Part shown: positions 43,700 through 52,035 of the stretch, one piece after another
Layout: each line of letters opens with the position of its first letter
Numbering within the stretch: the first letter of the stretch is position 1
From: Nitrospirota bacterium
GTDB taxonomy: Bacteria > Nitrospirota > Nitrospiria > SBBL01 > JAADHI01
Assembly (NCBI GenBank): GCA_029261165.1
Contig: JAJDBV010000023.1
Span: 1 to 64,000, forward strand
Direction of reading: 5' to 3'
DNA length: 64,000 bases
Translations under genes and position numbers: made by a program
The notes under the pieces: model-generated
The model's database searches: none
What the model was told of the DNA's origin: nothing
What the model saw: only the letters and a program-made list of their open reading frames with translations

Positions 43700-44629
43700 A
43701 TGTTCCCTGCTATAATTACATTCATGCTTCTGGGGGTTGTCGCGATGCTCGCCATGCCCCTAATCCGAAGATCGGCGAACCCGCTGCTTGTGGGCAATGA
43801 GGCCGATATTGACGAAGAACGGGTGAATCTGGACATCGAGCGGCAGACCCTTCTTCGAACGCTTTCAGAACTAGAGGTCAATTACTCACAGGGAAAGGTC
43901 TCTCTCGGTGACTATGAACGCCTGAAACTGGGCTATGAGCATCGCCTTGTAAACATTCTTGACCGTTTGGATGCATTTTCCCGGACGGGTAAAATTACTC
44001 AAAAAAAGAAGAAGTCCCGAGGGCCTTCCTCCAATAAAGGACATTGGCTCGCCATTGGGATGATCGGACTCCTTGTCGCGGCCGGTTCGCCCGGGATCTA
44101 TGAGCTGGTTTATTGGAAATTTGACCGAGACGCGACCTCAGGCGGAGGTGTTCCGGCGTCCCAACAAATGCCCCCGATTGATCCGGTGGCTATGGTTGCG
44201 CGTCTCGAAAAGCGCCTTAAGGAAAATCCGGATGATCTTCAAGGACAGGTGATGATCGGCCGGTCCTATGGGGCATTGGAACGTTGGGAAGATGCAAAAG
44301 CCGCATGGCGGAAGGTCCTTGAACTCGACCCAAGGCATTATATAGCACATTTTCAGATGGGAGAAATCCTGCTCCGGACCTCGGCCCTTACCGATCCCCG
44401 TGATGCGGAAGAGGCACTGTTTCACATTGATAAGGCGCTTATCGTGACCCCTCAGGATGCCAGTGTTCTCTGGTTAAAGGGCTGGTCTCTGGTCGCCCTG
44501 GGTCGAACCTTTGAGGCGGACGAAATCTGGACGGAGGCCTTTCAATATATTCCCCAGGGGACAGAAGAATCGGAGACGGTCAAGAAGGCCTTGCAGAATC
44601 TCCGGGCGGGGAAATTTCCCTCGTCATAG
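43700..44629 (+). CDS. ccmI: CcmI-like apocytochrome chaperone with TPRs
   Basis: 309 residues. A first membrane helix (about 4-22), a cytoplasmic coiled region (NLDIERQTLLRTLSELEVNY), a second helix (about 114-131), then periplasmic tetratricopeptide repeats (DLQGQVMIGRSYGALERWED, HYIAHFQMGEILLRTSAL). This is the CcmI/CycH layout, which binds the C-terminus of apocytochromes. Short linker of 13 bases after ccmH. Confidence 0.9.
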   Translation: MFPAIITFMLLGVVAMLAMPLIRRSANPLLVGNEADIDEERVNLDIERQTLLRTLSELEVNYSQGKVSLGDYERLKLGYEHRLVNILDRLDAFSRTGKITQKKKKSRGPSSNKGHWLAIGMIGLLVAAGSPGIYELVYWKFDRDATSGGGVPASQQMPPIDPVAMVARLEKRLKENPDDLQGQVMIGRSYGALERWEDAKAAWRKVLELDPRHYIAHFQMGEILLRTSALTDPRDAEEALFHIDKALIVTPQDASVLWLKGWSLVALGRTFEADEIWTEAFQYIPQGTEESETVKKALQNLRAGKFPSS

Positions 44630-44641
44630 AGAGGTCCAAGA

Positions 44642-45271
44642 GTGATTGAATTACCTTCCCGGCGAGCTTCGGTGGGGTTCTTCCTCAGGTTTGCCTACTG
44701 TTTTCTCATTATTCTGATATCCTCGTTCCAGGCCGCCTGCACCGAGAAGAAGTTTGAGCCGGAGAAGAAAGCGGTACCCTTGAAGACGGGCATAGAGGTC
44801 GGCAATCTTGCCCCGGATTTTAATATCAAGAACCTGGGGGGGGGGAGCGCATCGCTCTCGGACTATCGGGGAAAGGTTGTTCTTGTTAATTTCTGGGCAA
44901 CCTGGTGCGGACCCTGCAAGGCAGAAATGCCGTCGATGGAGGCACTTTATCGAAGCCATGGGAGAGACGACTTCGAGATTCTGGCCGTTTCGATTGATCT
45001 CGGAGACGAGACCCCGGTTCGCTCATTCGTGGAAGATTTTGGTTTTACATTTCCAATCCTGCTCGATAGCCAATTTGACGTCAACGATCTTTTCCAGGTC
45101 CGGGTTGTGCCGACCAGCATTGTCATCGACCGCAATGGGGTGGTGACGGATCGTTTGTTGGGAGCAAAGGACTGGAACGATCCGGACGCGCAGGCGTTTG
45201 TGAAGGAGTTGATCCAGCGCCCTCATGAACAAATCAGTCAATCAGGCGTAGGTGCTAACAAGAAAGGGTAA
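44642..45271 (+). CDS. TlpA-type thioredoxin, probable lipoprotein
   Basis: 209 residues from GTG 44642 with GAGAGG upstream. N-terminal hydrophobic segment ends SSFQAAC, a possible lipobox. Thioredoxin fold with active site NFWATWCGPCKAEM and VVPTSIVIDRNG. It is the second membrane-tethered thioredoxin in this locus, after CcmG; the WCGPC centre suggests a reductant of wider use. It would take electrons from CcdA, encoded next after repeat R6. Confidence 0.9.
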   Translation: MIELPSRRASVGFFLRFAYCFLIILISSFQAACTEKKFEPEKKAVPLKTGIEVGNLAPDFNIKNLGGGSASLSDYRGKVVLVNFWATWCGPCKAEMPSMEALYRSHGRDDFEILAVSIDLGDETPVRSFVEDFGFTFPILLDSQFDVNDLFQVRVVPTSIVIDRNGVVTDRLLGAKDWNDPDAQAFVKELIQRPHEQISQSGVGANKKG

Positions 45272-45277
45272 AGGGAT

Positions 45278-45342
45278 GTAACGATTCAGCATGCCACTAT
45301 TTTGGCTTCGCGAAGCCAAAGGGGGGTGTGCTGGACTGTTAC
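45278..45342. repeat. Dispersed intergenic repeat, short copy R6
   Basis: Only 65 bp: ends GTAACGATTCAGCA (45278-45291) and TGCTGGACTGTTAC (45329-45342). The middle is the perfect 20-base palindrome TTTGGCTTCGCGAAGCCAAA (45301-45320). The core of the long copies is absent, so it looks like a minimal, internally deleted form. It sits between the tlpA-type gene and ccdA within an apparent operon. Confidence 0.85.
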
Positions 45343-45372
45343 AAGCGTGACCATATGCAGCCAACGGGCAAC

Positions 45373-46098
45373 ATGTCATTTTTCATCGCTTTTTCAGCGG
45401 GATTCCTCTCGTTTGTCTCCCCTTGTGTCCTTCCGATTGTCCCTTCTTATGTTTCCTTTATTACCGGTTTGTCCCTTGATGAACTGACCTCGGAGGAGGG
45501 GAAGGGGCGGGCCCGCGAGATCGCGTTGAAAAACTCCCTGATGTTTATCCTGGGTTTTTCAACTATTTTTATTCTTTTCGGCGCATCGGCGACCTTCCTC
45601 GGTAAGGTCTTTCTGTCGAACCAGGTGATCCTCCGCCGTTTTGGCGGCGCCCTCATTATGTTTTTTGGATTATATGTTATGGGATTGATTAAGCCTTTGC
45701 TGATGGGAAGAGATGCCCGTTTTCATTTCAAGAATAAGCCCGCCGGCTACTTTGGTTCTTACCTTGTCGGGATTGCTTTCGGAGCGGGCTGGACCCCTTG
45801 CGTCGGTCCCATCCTCGGATCGATTCTCCTCTATGCCAGTACGACCGGCTCTGTTTTTACAGGGATTCAGCTCCTTTCCGTGTATTCTATCGGACTTGGA
45901 CTTCCTCTCCTGATTTCCGCCATTGGAGTCCAGTCCTTCTTGTTATATTTTAAAAAGACGGCACGATATATGCGGTTTGTTTCCGGGACGAGTGGTGCAG
46001 TCTTGGTCGCCGTGGGGTTTCTGATCTTTACGAACTCTCTTACCCTTCTGACGTCGTTCTTTACAGAAATTGGCTTTGGATGGACGATCGGGCAGTAA
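45373..46098 (+). CDS. ccdA: Cytochrome c biogenesis protein CcdA
   Basis: About 241 residues, six membrane helices. The two electron-carrying cysteines are in SPCVLPIVPSYV and GWTPCVGPILGSIL. CcdA moves reducing power from cytoplasmic thioredoxin to periplasmic CcmG/TlpA-type proteins. The frame is open to 45328 but that part is repeat R6; ATG 45373 (MSFFIAFSAGFLSF) matches family N-termini, with ATG 45355 as an alternative. Confidence 0.92.
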   Translation: MSFFIAFSAGFLSFVSPCVLPIVPSYVSFITGLSLDELTSEEGKGRAREIALKNSLMFILGFSTIFILFGASATFLGKVFLSNQVILRRFGGALIMFFGLYVMGLIKPLLMGRDARFHFKNKPAGYFGSYLVGIAFGAGWTPCVGPILGSILLYASTTGSVFTGIQLLSVYSIGLGLPLLISAIGVQSFLLYFKKTARYMRFVSGTSGAVLVAVGFLIFTNSLTLLTSFFTEIGFGWTIGQ

Positions 46099-46146
46099 AG
46101 GAAGCGCTGAACCCCGTCTTTCTTACCTGGTTTTGAGGGCCTGTGA

Positions 46147-47199
46147 ATGCGGCTAACGCTTAGTACACTCCTGGCCTTTGCTTTTTTTTCTTTTCCGGTT
46201 CTATCCGCTGAAGACCTTCCTCGTCCGTACACCTTTTCTGCCCTCGCTGAGATCGGAAATCGATCTGTCGTCAATATCCGTTCCTCAGAAGTCGGAGAAG
46301 AGGGCGGGGGGCCACTTAAAGATTTCTTTCGTCTGGGCGACTTCCTCGATGCGGAGGTGAAAGCGGGAAGCCTGGGGACGGGTTTTATCATCGATCCCGC
46401 AGGGTTGGTTCTTACCAATTACCATGTTGTTGCGCCGCAGCCCTGGAACCGGGTTGCGGGCGGGATCACTGCTCGGCTATCTGATGGGAGGGAGTTCCCG
46501 GCACGGGTGATCGGAACAGATGAAAAACTGAATGTCGCCCTCCTGAGGATTGAAGGGGAAAGGCCCTTCCCCTCGGCGACCCTTGGGGATTCGGCCCATC
46601 TTGAAATTGGAGAATGGGTCATGGCGGTTGGCAATCCCTTTGGTATTGAAACTTCGGTGACGGTCGGTGTGGTCAGCGGAACGGGCAGAGTGCTCGGTGC
46701 CGGTCCCTATGACCATTTTATCCAGACCGATGCCGGAATCCATGCCGGAAATTCCGGTGGGCCATTGTTGAACCTTCATGGAAAGGTTGTCGGGATGAAT
46801 GCCGCGGTGCGTTCTTCTGCGCAGGGCATCGGGTTTGCCACGCCGATTAATATGCTGAAAAAGATTCTCTCGTCACTGGAGAAAGAGGGAAAGGTGACAC
46901 GGGGGTGGTTAGGGGTCATGATACAGTCGCTGACCCGCGATCTGGCCAGGGCCTTTCAATTGGAAGGTGAGCGGGGGGCATTGGTTTCTCAGGTTATGAA
47001 AGAAAGTCCGGCGGAGCAGGCCGGGGTCCTCCGTGGGGATGTCATTATGAGGTTTGATGGAAAAGAGGTCGGAAAGATGCACGATCTCCCGTCCCTGGTT
47101 GCGGAAACCCTTGTCGGAAAGACGGTTTCGCTTGCCCTGATCCGTAAGGGAATGCCGCTTGAGTTACGGGTTAAAATCAGACGCCTGGAAGAAAACTAG
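46147..47199 (+). CDS. HtrA/Deg-like periplasmic protease homologue with altered catalytic triad
   Basis: 350 residues: signal peptide (LLAFAFFSFPVLSAE), a trypsin-like domain and one PDZ domain (about 260-345). H93 in NYHVVAP and S203 in HAGNSGGPLL match the triad. The catalytic aspartate position, usually D-(L/I)-A-L, reads KLNVALLRI, so residue 129 is asparagine (AAT, 46531-46533). Activity may be weak or absent; chaperone or regulated function is possible. GAGG lies nine bases before the ATG. It follows ccdA by 48 bases. Confidence 0.9.
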   Translation: MRLTLSTLLAFAFFSFPVLSAEDLPRPYTFSALAEIGNRSVVNIRSSEVGEEGGGPLKDFFRLGDFLDAEVKAGSLGTGFIIDPAGLVLTNYHVVAPQPWNRVAGGITARLSDGREFPARVIGTDEKLNVALLRIEGERPFPSATLGDSAHLEIGEWVMAVGNPFGIETSVTVGVVSGTGRVLGAGPYDHFIQTDAGIHAGNSGGPLLNLHGKVVGMNAAVRSSAQGIGFATPINMLKKILSSLEKEGKVTRGWLGVMIQSLTRDLARAFQLEGERGALVSQVMKESPAEQAGVLRGDVIMRFDGKEVGKMHDLPSLVAETLVGKTVSLALIRKGMPLELRVKIRRLEEN

Positions 47200-47230
47200 G
47201 GGCAGGAAGAAATCCATGAGACACGCTTTC

Positions 47231-47407
47231 TCAAGCGATTTTCTGGAGCAACCAGCCGGCCATAAAAATTCCCATGCCGACGATGGTAAATGTGTAGAGA
47301 AAGCCCATATCTTTACCGAGGGCCGCCGACACAACGAGTGAGTGCAATACCAACACAATTCCGGTGACCTGAACGGTTTTTGCAATATAATAAAAGGTTT
47401 TTCCCAT
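47231..47407 (-). CDS. Small two-helix membrane protein
   Basis: 58 residues from ATG 47407 (MGKTFYYIAKTV), which overlaps the TGA of the remnant frame upstream (TGATG). Two hydrophobic segments, VQVTGIVLVLHSLVVSAAL and FLYTFTIVGMGIFMAGWLL, flank a short charged loop. No family recognised. It is convergent with the HtrA-like gene. A start four codons earlier (47419) is possible but the coupled ATG is preferred. Confidence 0.6.
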   Translation of the reverse strand: MGKTFYYIAKTVQVTGIVLVLHSLVVSAALGKDMGFLYTFTIVGMGIFMAGWLLQKIA

Positions 47408-47577
47408 CACTTTTTCCATTGAGTACGCATAAGGCCTGCAATCCCCGTCCCTCTACGTCGGTGCGCGCGGGAATAGAAGAACAGAGAGCTTGCTTCATTC
47501 TGATCAGGAGGCGTTTTGCCCTTTGAGGCGAGGTCGCTCAACCTGGAAAGAAATCTATCATAAGCAATGGTCAAAAA
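47407..47577 (-). pseudogene. Probable 3' remnant of a PgeF/YfiH-type (polyphenol oxidase/laccase-fold) gene
   Basis: An open stretch of 56 codons ends at 47407 with SSLFFYSRAHRRRGTGIAGL, which resembles the C-terminus of PgeF/YfiH proteins (FFSYRRD...TGR...GLI). There is no start with a ribosome site, and a stop lies at 47578-47580, so the N-terminal 200 or so residues are missing. The coupling of its stop to the next ATG suggests the pair was once an operon. The family call is tentative. Confidence 0.35.
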
Positions 47578-47634
47578 TCAATTGAGAGAAGGACTCCAGG
47601 CGCCATGGTTTCCGAATAGAGGGAGGGTCTGAGT

Positions 47635-49413
47635 ATGCCGAAATCGTTTCAAAAGAGAAAGAGGCTGGGCGAAATGCTCATTGCGGAAGGGCTCCTTTCG
47701 GAAGAGCAGTTGGACCGGACCCTGACCGAACAGCGCACGCATGGTGGGCGGATTGGAATGCTCTTGAAAGATCTCGGATTTGTAACGGAGGATGACATCA
47801 TCAAGGCCCTCGGGCGGCAGATGGGGATCGGATATGTTGATCTTTCGAGCATGCTCATCGATTCGGAGGTGGTCAAAGAGGTCCCTGAAATATTGGCCCG
47901 CCGCCACAGTGTCGTCCCTCTTTTTAAGAAGGAAAACAGGCTCACCCTGGCGATGGCCGACCCCCTCAATGTGTTCGCCATTGACGACGTGAAGCGGGTG
48001 TCCGGATGTGAAGTCGAGCCCATGATGGCCAAAGAGGCCGACATGATGAAGGCGATTGACCGCTGCTACGGCATGAGCGGAACCATGGAAGAGGTTGTTC
48101 GGAGTTTCGACGAACAGCGGGTGGAACCCGACCGCCGCCTGGGAGATAGACGTGCCACCCAGGGTCAATACCTCATCGACCCCAGGGGGACTGAGGTCGG
48201 GGATGGGGTGGAAGAGGGCAACCTGGAAACGATCGCGGAAGATGCCCCCGTGATCAAGCTTGTAAATACGGTCATCGCGCAGGCGGTACGAGAAGGGGCC
48301 AGTGATATCCACATTGAACCGGACTCGGATGTGTTGAGGATCCGGTTCCGTATTGATGGGATTCTCCGTGAGGTGACGGCGCCTCCGAAGCACCTTCAGC
48401 AGGGGGTCATCTCGCGTATTAAGATTATGGCAAGCCTTGATATTTCTGAAAAGCGGGTTCCCCAGGATGGCCGTATTGAGATGAAGGTGGGGGAAAAGGA
48501 GTTTGATCTCCGCTTGTCGACCCTCCCGACAGTACATGGCGAGAAGGCCGTGATGCGTCTTTTGGACAAGAGCAGCGTGATGCTCGGTTTGGACGATCTG
48601 GGTTTTGCAGATGAGACGCTAAAAAGTATACTCAAAGTCATCCATCGCCCTTATGGCATGATGTTGGTTACCGGCCCCACCGGGAGCGGAAAGACAACCA
48701 CACTCTACTCGGCCTTGACGGAGCTTAACTCGGTGGAGAAAAATATCGTGACCATTGAGGATCCGGTTGAGTACCAAATCAAACGCATTACCCAGGTTCC
48801 CGTCAATGTGAAGTCGGGGGTTACGTTTGCAAGCGGCCTGAGATCGACTCTTCGACAGGACCCTGACATCGTCATGGTCGGAGAGGTGCGCGACCGGGAA
48901 ACCGCCGTGATTGCGATTCAAGCCGCCCTCACCGGACATTTCGTTCTATCGACCCTCCACACCAATGATTCGGCAGGGGCGATTGCGCGGCTCATCGACA
49001 TTGGGGTTGAACCCTTCCTGATTGCTTCATCGCTTGTCGGGATCGTCTCACAGCGTCTTCTTCGAAAAGTCTGCAAGCACTGCAAAGAGACCTATCCCGC
49101 GCCTTCCGATCTTGTGGCTGAACTCAGCCTGGGTGAACTTGTTGAAGGAGGAAAGGAAATCCAGCTCGTTCGGGGAACAGGATGTGCGGAATGCAGGGGG
49201 ATTGGGTATTCCGGCCGTGTTGGTATATACGAACTCCTCATTGCAGACGATACGATCCGGAGCCTGATCATCAGCCGAGCCCCATCGACAGAAATTCGAA
49301 AGAAGGCATCTGGTCAAAAGTTCAGGTCACTTCAAAGTGAAGGCCTTCGGAAGGCGATTCAAGGGATCACCACCATTGAAGAAGTCCTGCGGGTCACGCA
49401 GGAGTTCGATTAA
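47635..49413 (+). CDS. pilB: Type IV pilus assembly ATPase PilB
   Basis: 592 residues. Two N-terminal MshEN-type modules (about 10-150; LGEMLIAEGLLSEEQLDRTL), then a GspE/PilB ATPase core. Walker A GPTGSGKTTT starts at residue 347; the Asp box (VTIEDPVEY), Walker B (DIVMVGEVRD) and His box (LSTLHTND) follow. A zinc site CKHC...CAEC lies in the C-terminal part. PilB powers pilus extension. A strong GGGAGGG precedes the ATG. A linker at 150-205 is charged and variable. The MshEN domain binds cyclic di-GMP in some relatives. Confidence 0.95.
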   Translation: MPKSFQKRKRLGEMLIAEGLLSEEQLDRTLTEQRTHGGRIGMLLKDLGFVTEDDIIKALGRQMGIGYVDLSSMLIDSEVVKEVPEILARRHSVVPLFKKENRLTLAMADPLNVFAIDDVKRVSGCEVEPMMAKEADMMKAIDRCYGMSGTMEEVVRSFDEQRVEPDRRLGDRRATQGQYLIDPRGTEVGDGVEEGNLETIAEDAPVIKLVNTVIAQAVREGASDIHIEPDSDVLRIRFRIDGILREVTAPPKHLQQGVISRIKIMASLDISEKRVPQDGRIEMKVGEKEFDLRLSTLPTVHGEKAVMRLLDKSSVMLGLDDLGFADETLKSILKVIHRPYGMMLVTGPTGSGKTTTLYSALTELNSVEKNIVTIEDPVEYQIKRITQVPVNVKSGVTFASGLRSTLRQDPDIVMVGEVRDRETAVIAIQAALTGHFVLSTLHTNDSAGAIARLIDIGVEPFLIASSLVGIVSQRLLRKVCKHCKETYPAPSDLVAELSLGELVEGGKEIQLVRGTGCAECRGIGYSGRVGIYELLIADDTIRSLIISRAPSTEIRKKASGQKFRSLQSEGLRKAIQGITTIEEVLRVTQEFD

Positions 49414-49421
49414 GGCAAATG

Positions 49422-49576
49422 GTGCGATTCAACACACCCTTCTTTGGCTTCGCGAGACCCATTCTTCCAGGGAGATGTTGCTGTGGTGCTCGAATCCTCA
49501 CGTATACGGGTCCGCTGTGGTTCCGTGCGCCCCTCGCCTTTCTCTGAAGATAAATAGTGGCCTATTGAATCGTTAA
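49422..49576. repeat. Dispersed intergenic repeat, copy R7
   Basis: Weaker ends: GTGCGATTCAACA (49422-49434) and TATTGAATCGTTAA (49563-49576). Next to the left end is CTTTGGCTTCGCGAGACCC; the core GTTGCTGTGGTGCTCGAATC plus CTCACGTATACG matches R1/R5 in reverse. The most diverged full-length copy. It separates pilB from pilC. Confidence 0.8.
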
Positions 49577-49758
49577 AAATCTTTCTACCCTTCCCTCCGA
49601 CAGACTCCAGGAAATATCAAAAACTGACAAAAAACGGCCCCTTGGGTGACAGACTACATAAGTTTAAACCTCTATAGTTCCTCTCTCCTTTCTGGATTAA
49701 TTACATAACCAATTGAATTTATAGATCTTTATCCTATAAACCCCTCCAGGTTCATAAA

Positions 49759-49774
49759 AGGCATACAATTTGCT
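49759..49774 (+). promoter_or_regulatory. Sigma-54-type promoter upstream of pilC and the pilin genes
   Basis: AGGCATACAATTTGCT has GG (49760-49761) and GC (49772-49773) exactly 12 bases apart, with TTGC at -12 and GGCA at -24. It lies 36 bases before the pilC ATG in an AT-rich stretch. Sigma-54 control of pilus genes is well known. No rpoN or activator is in the window. Confidence 0.6.
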
Positions 49775-49809
49775 TTTTATTAGGAGAATTCTAACCTTAG
49801 AGAAGCCAG

Positions 49810-51030
49810 ATGTCCCAATATCGGTACAAAGCAAGAGATAAGTTTGGCGCGCTCTTTGTCGGAACCTTCGAAAGCAGCGGTAAAGAGGCCGTAGCCGGTC
49901 ATCTTGATGGCTTGGGTTATTACCCCGTTTTGATTGAGGAAGAACGACCTCGCATTTCTTTTTCGCAGTTTTCTCTGAAATTTGAAAGGGTTTCGCCCAA
50001 TGACCTGATCATTTTCTCCAGGCAATTGTCGACCCTTATCAACGCGAGCATTCCCATAGTGGACAGCTTTGCCGCCTTGGAAGAGCAGACAGAAAATCCA
50101 ATTCTAAAAACGGTGATCTCAAATGTACGAAGCGATATCGAATCAGGAGAGACTTTTGCCGGTGCCCTTGCGAAGCACCCTAAAATATTCAGTCCCCTTT
50201 ACGTCAACATGGTGCGTGCGGGGGAAGAGGCGGGGGTGCTTGATGAAATCCTCGATCGGCTTGCGATATTGGCGGAACATGATGCCGAGACCCAGGCCCG
50301 GATCAAGGCGGCAACCCGTTATCCAAAAATTGTAATCGGTGCTCTCGCTGTCGCCTTTGGCGTCCTGGTTAAATTTGTTATTCCACGTTTTGCGGGCATG
50401 TATGACAACTTTGATGCCGCCTTACCACTCCCGACACGCATCATGGTCTGGACCAATCAGGCTGTTCAACAATATGGTCTCGTTGTCGTGGTGGTCCTGG
50501 CCCTGGTTTACATTGGTTTTAAAAAATATACAAAAACAAAGAGAGGAGAGCTTTGGTTGGACGGTTTTAAGCTCAAGGTTCCCATCTTCGGGGTCATCTA
50601 TACAAAGACGGCGCTTTCCCGCTTTGCGCGCGTTTTCGGGGCACTGACGCGTTCAGGCATGCCGATCTTGAAGACACTTGATATTGTCTCCACCACGGTC
50701 GGAAATGTCGTGATCAGTCGTGTTGTCGATACCGTCCGTGATTCGGCCAGACAGGGACGGGGCATCGTTGAGCCGATGCGGGTCAGCCGGGTCTTCCCAC
50801 CGATTGTCATTCAGATGGTCGCTGTGGGGGAAGAGAGTGGAAAGATGGAAGAGATGATGTCCAAGGTCTCGGAATATTACGACCGGGATGTTGAATACGC
50901 CATCCGCAATCTCTCGAGCAACCTGGAGCCGATCCTCCTCGCGTGTATCGGCGGCGTGGTGCTTTTCATGGCGCTGGCGATCTTCATGCCTTGGTGGAAC
51001 ATGATCAATGTCTTCAAGGGCGGGGGGTAG
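49810..51030 (+). CDS. pilC: Type IV pilus inner-membrane platform protein PilC
   Basis: 406 residues with two T2SSF domains (about 70-195 and 270-395) and three membrane helices. Typical sequence: FSRQLSTLINASIPIVDSFA, MVRAGEEAGVLDEILDRLA, FGALTRSGMPILKTLDIV, MVAVGEESGKMEEMMSKV. It is the platform on which PilB acts. The first 60 residues (YRYKARDKFGALFVGTFES) are the usual N-terminal extension. It overlaps the next gene by 23 bases. Confidence 0.95.
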   Translation: MSQYRYKARDKFGALFVGTFESSGKEAVAGHLDGLGYYPVLIEEERPRISFSQFSLKFERVSPNDLIIFSRQLSTLINASIPIVDSFAALEEQTENPILKTVISNVRSDIESGETFAGALAKHPKIFSPLYVNMVRAGEEAGVLDEILDRLAILAEHDAETQARIKAATRYPKIVIGALAVAFGVLVKFVIPRFAGMYDNFDAALPLPTRIMVWTNQAVQQYGLVVVVVLALVYIGFKKYTKTKRGELWLDGFKLKVPIFGVIYTKTALSRFARVFGALTRSGMPILKTLDIVSTTVGNVVISRVVDTVRDSARQGRGIVEPMRVSRVFPPIVIQMVAVGEESGKMEEMMSKVSEYYDRDVEYAIRNLSSNLEPILLACIGGVVLFMALAIFMPWWNMINVFKGGG

Positions 51031-51439
51031 ATCGACGATTGGTTTGGCACAAGCAAAAAACGAGAAAGGGATGTCGGCCCTCGAGACGCTCATTGTCTGT
51101 ATCCTGGTGGGCCTCTTGGCCGGGATCGGCACCTCTTATTTTCAGGAAGTAACACAGGAGGCAAAAGAGGTGGCACTAAGAGAAGAGCTGGGTCTTATTC
51201 GCAAGGCGGTCACACTCTATTCCGTCCTTCAGGGAAGGCTCCCGGGCGATCTTGGGGATCTGATCGAGACGCAATATGTGATTCCACTGCGGAACGACAC
51301 TTCCTTTAAGGGGGAATATTTAAGCACCCAGGCGACCGATTCTGAAGGCGCTCTTCTTGATCCCTTTGGAAAGCGGTACCGCTATGATCCCAGGGGAGGG
51401 GCGGTCTCTTCAGTGGAAGAGGGATATGAAGCGTGGTAG
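51008..51439 (+). CDS. Prepilin-like protein (pseudopilin)
   Basis: 143 residues. The prepilin-peptidase site is NEKG^MSALETLIVCILVGLLA: glycine before the cut and glutamate at +5 as required, though with MSALE rather than FTLIE. The C-terminal half (LPGDLGDLIETQYVIPLRND, LDPFGKRYRYDP) is like GspG-type pseudopilins. ATG 51008 lies in the end of pilC; TTG 51044 would give a shorter leader. Likely a minor subunit. Confidence 0.8.
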   Translation: MSSRAGGRSTIGLAQAKNEKGMSALETLIVCILVGLLAGIGTSYFQEVTQEAKEVALREELGLIRKAVTLYSVLQGRLPGDLGDLIETQYVIPLRNDTSFKGEYLSTQATDSEGALLDPFGKRYRYDPRGGAVSSVEEGYEAW

Positions 51440-51561
51440 GAGGGGGGAAAGATGTAAAGATTTTCGAAAGAAATGCCGATGCAGATGTAAGAGAAAAGAG
51501 ATTTAAGATCAAAATAAATATCAATGCATTACACTGAAACCCAACAAAAGGAGAAGATCAA

Positions 51562-52035
51562 ATGAAAATGCTCAAAAACGAAAAAGGCTTTACCTTGATC
51601 GAATTGGTATTGATCATTGTCGTGCTGGGGGTTTTATCCGCAGTGGCGACAATGCAATTTGGGTCTGTTATTGGCGATTCAAAAGATGCAGCGGTGGAAG
51701 GTGCAGCGGGGTCAGTGAACGCCCAGCTTGCCCTCGCAGTGAATACGCTAAAGGCACTACCATCAACAGGCACTGGAGCGGGGACATTTGGGGACGAGGT
51801 CCATGCCAAGCTGACGATTAGTGGGAGTAATATTTCGAAGAGTGCATATATTGGAGCTGATGATCGATTTGCAATTTGTACTCTTTCCGCAGCTGGCCCT
51901 TGCGTACTTGCCGGTACAACCGGAAGCCCGACTGTTTCCGCTTGTGGTTCTACATCAGATAAGTTTGTGCAAGTTTCGTACACAGCAGGGACGGGTGCGT
52001 TGGCGATCACAGCTCCCGCGGCCTGTGGTTCCTAG
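51562..52035 (+). CDS. pilA: Type IV prepilin, likely major pilin
   Basis: 157 residues. Short basic leader MKMLKNEKG then FTLIELVLIIVVLGVLSAVA, the canonical cleavage site and hydrophobic helix. The globular part is small, rich in Ala, Ser, Thr and Gly, with cysteines (ICTLSAAGPC, VSACG, PAACGS) that may form disulfides. Gene has its own AAAGGAG and a 122-base upstream gap with AT-rich sequence, which suits separate strong expression. Major-subunit status is inferred. Confidence 0.85.
   Translation: MKMLKNEKGFTLIELVLIIVVLGVLSAVATMQFGSVIGDSKDAAVEGAAGSVNAQLALAVNTLKALPSTGTGAGTFGDEVHAKLTISGSNISKSAYIGADDRFAICTLSAAGPCVLAGTTGSPTVSACGSTSDKFVQVSYTAGTGALAITAPAACGS

Noticed and set aside
45328-45372. 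Extended N-terminus of CcdA from the upstream start
   Set aside because: Those codons lie within repeat R6 and do not resemble CcdA; the ATG at 45373 fits the family.
47578-48537. 319-codon open frame on the minus strand opposite pilB
   Set aside because: Shadow of pilB, His- and Arg-rich with no known motif.
51821-52024. Upstream part of the frame containing the GspH-type pseudopilin
   Set aside because: It overlaps pilA in another frame; the prepilin leader must be short, so the start is near 51995-52025.
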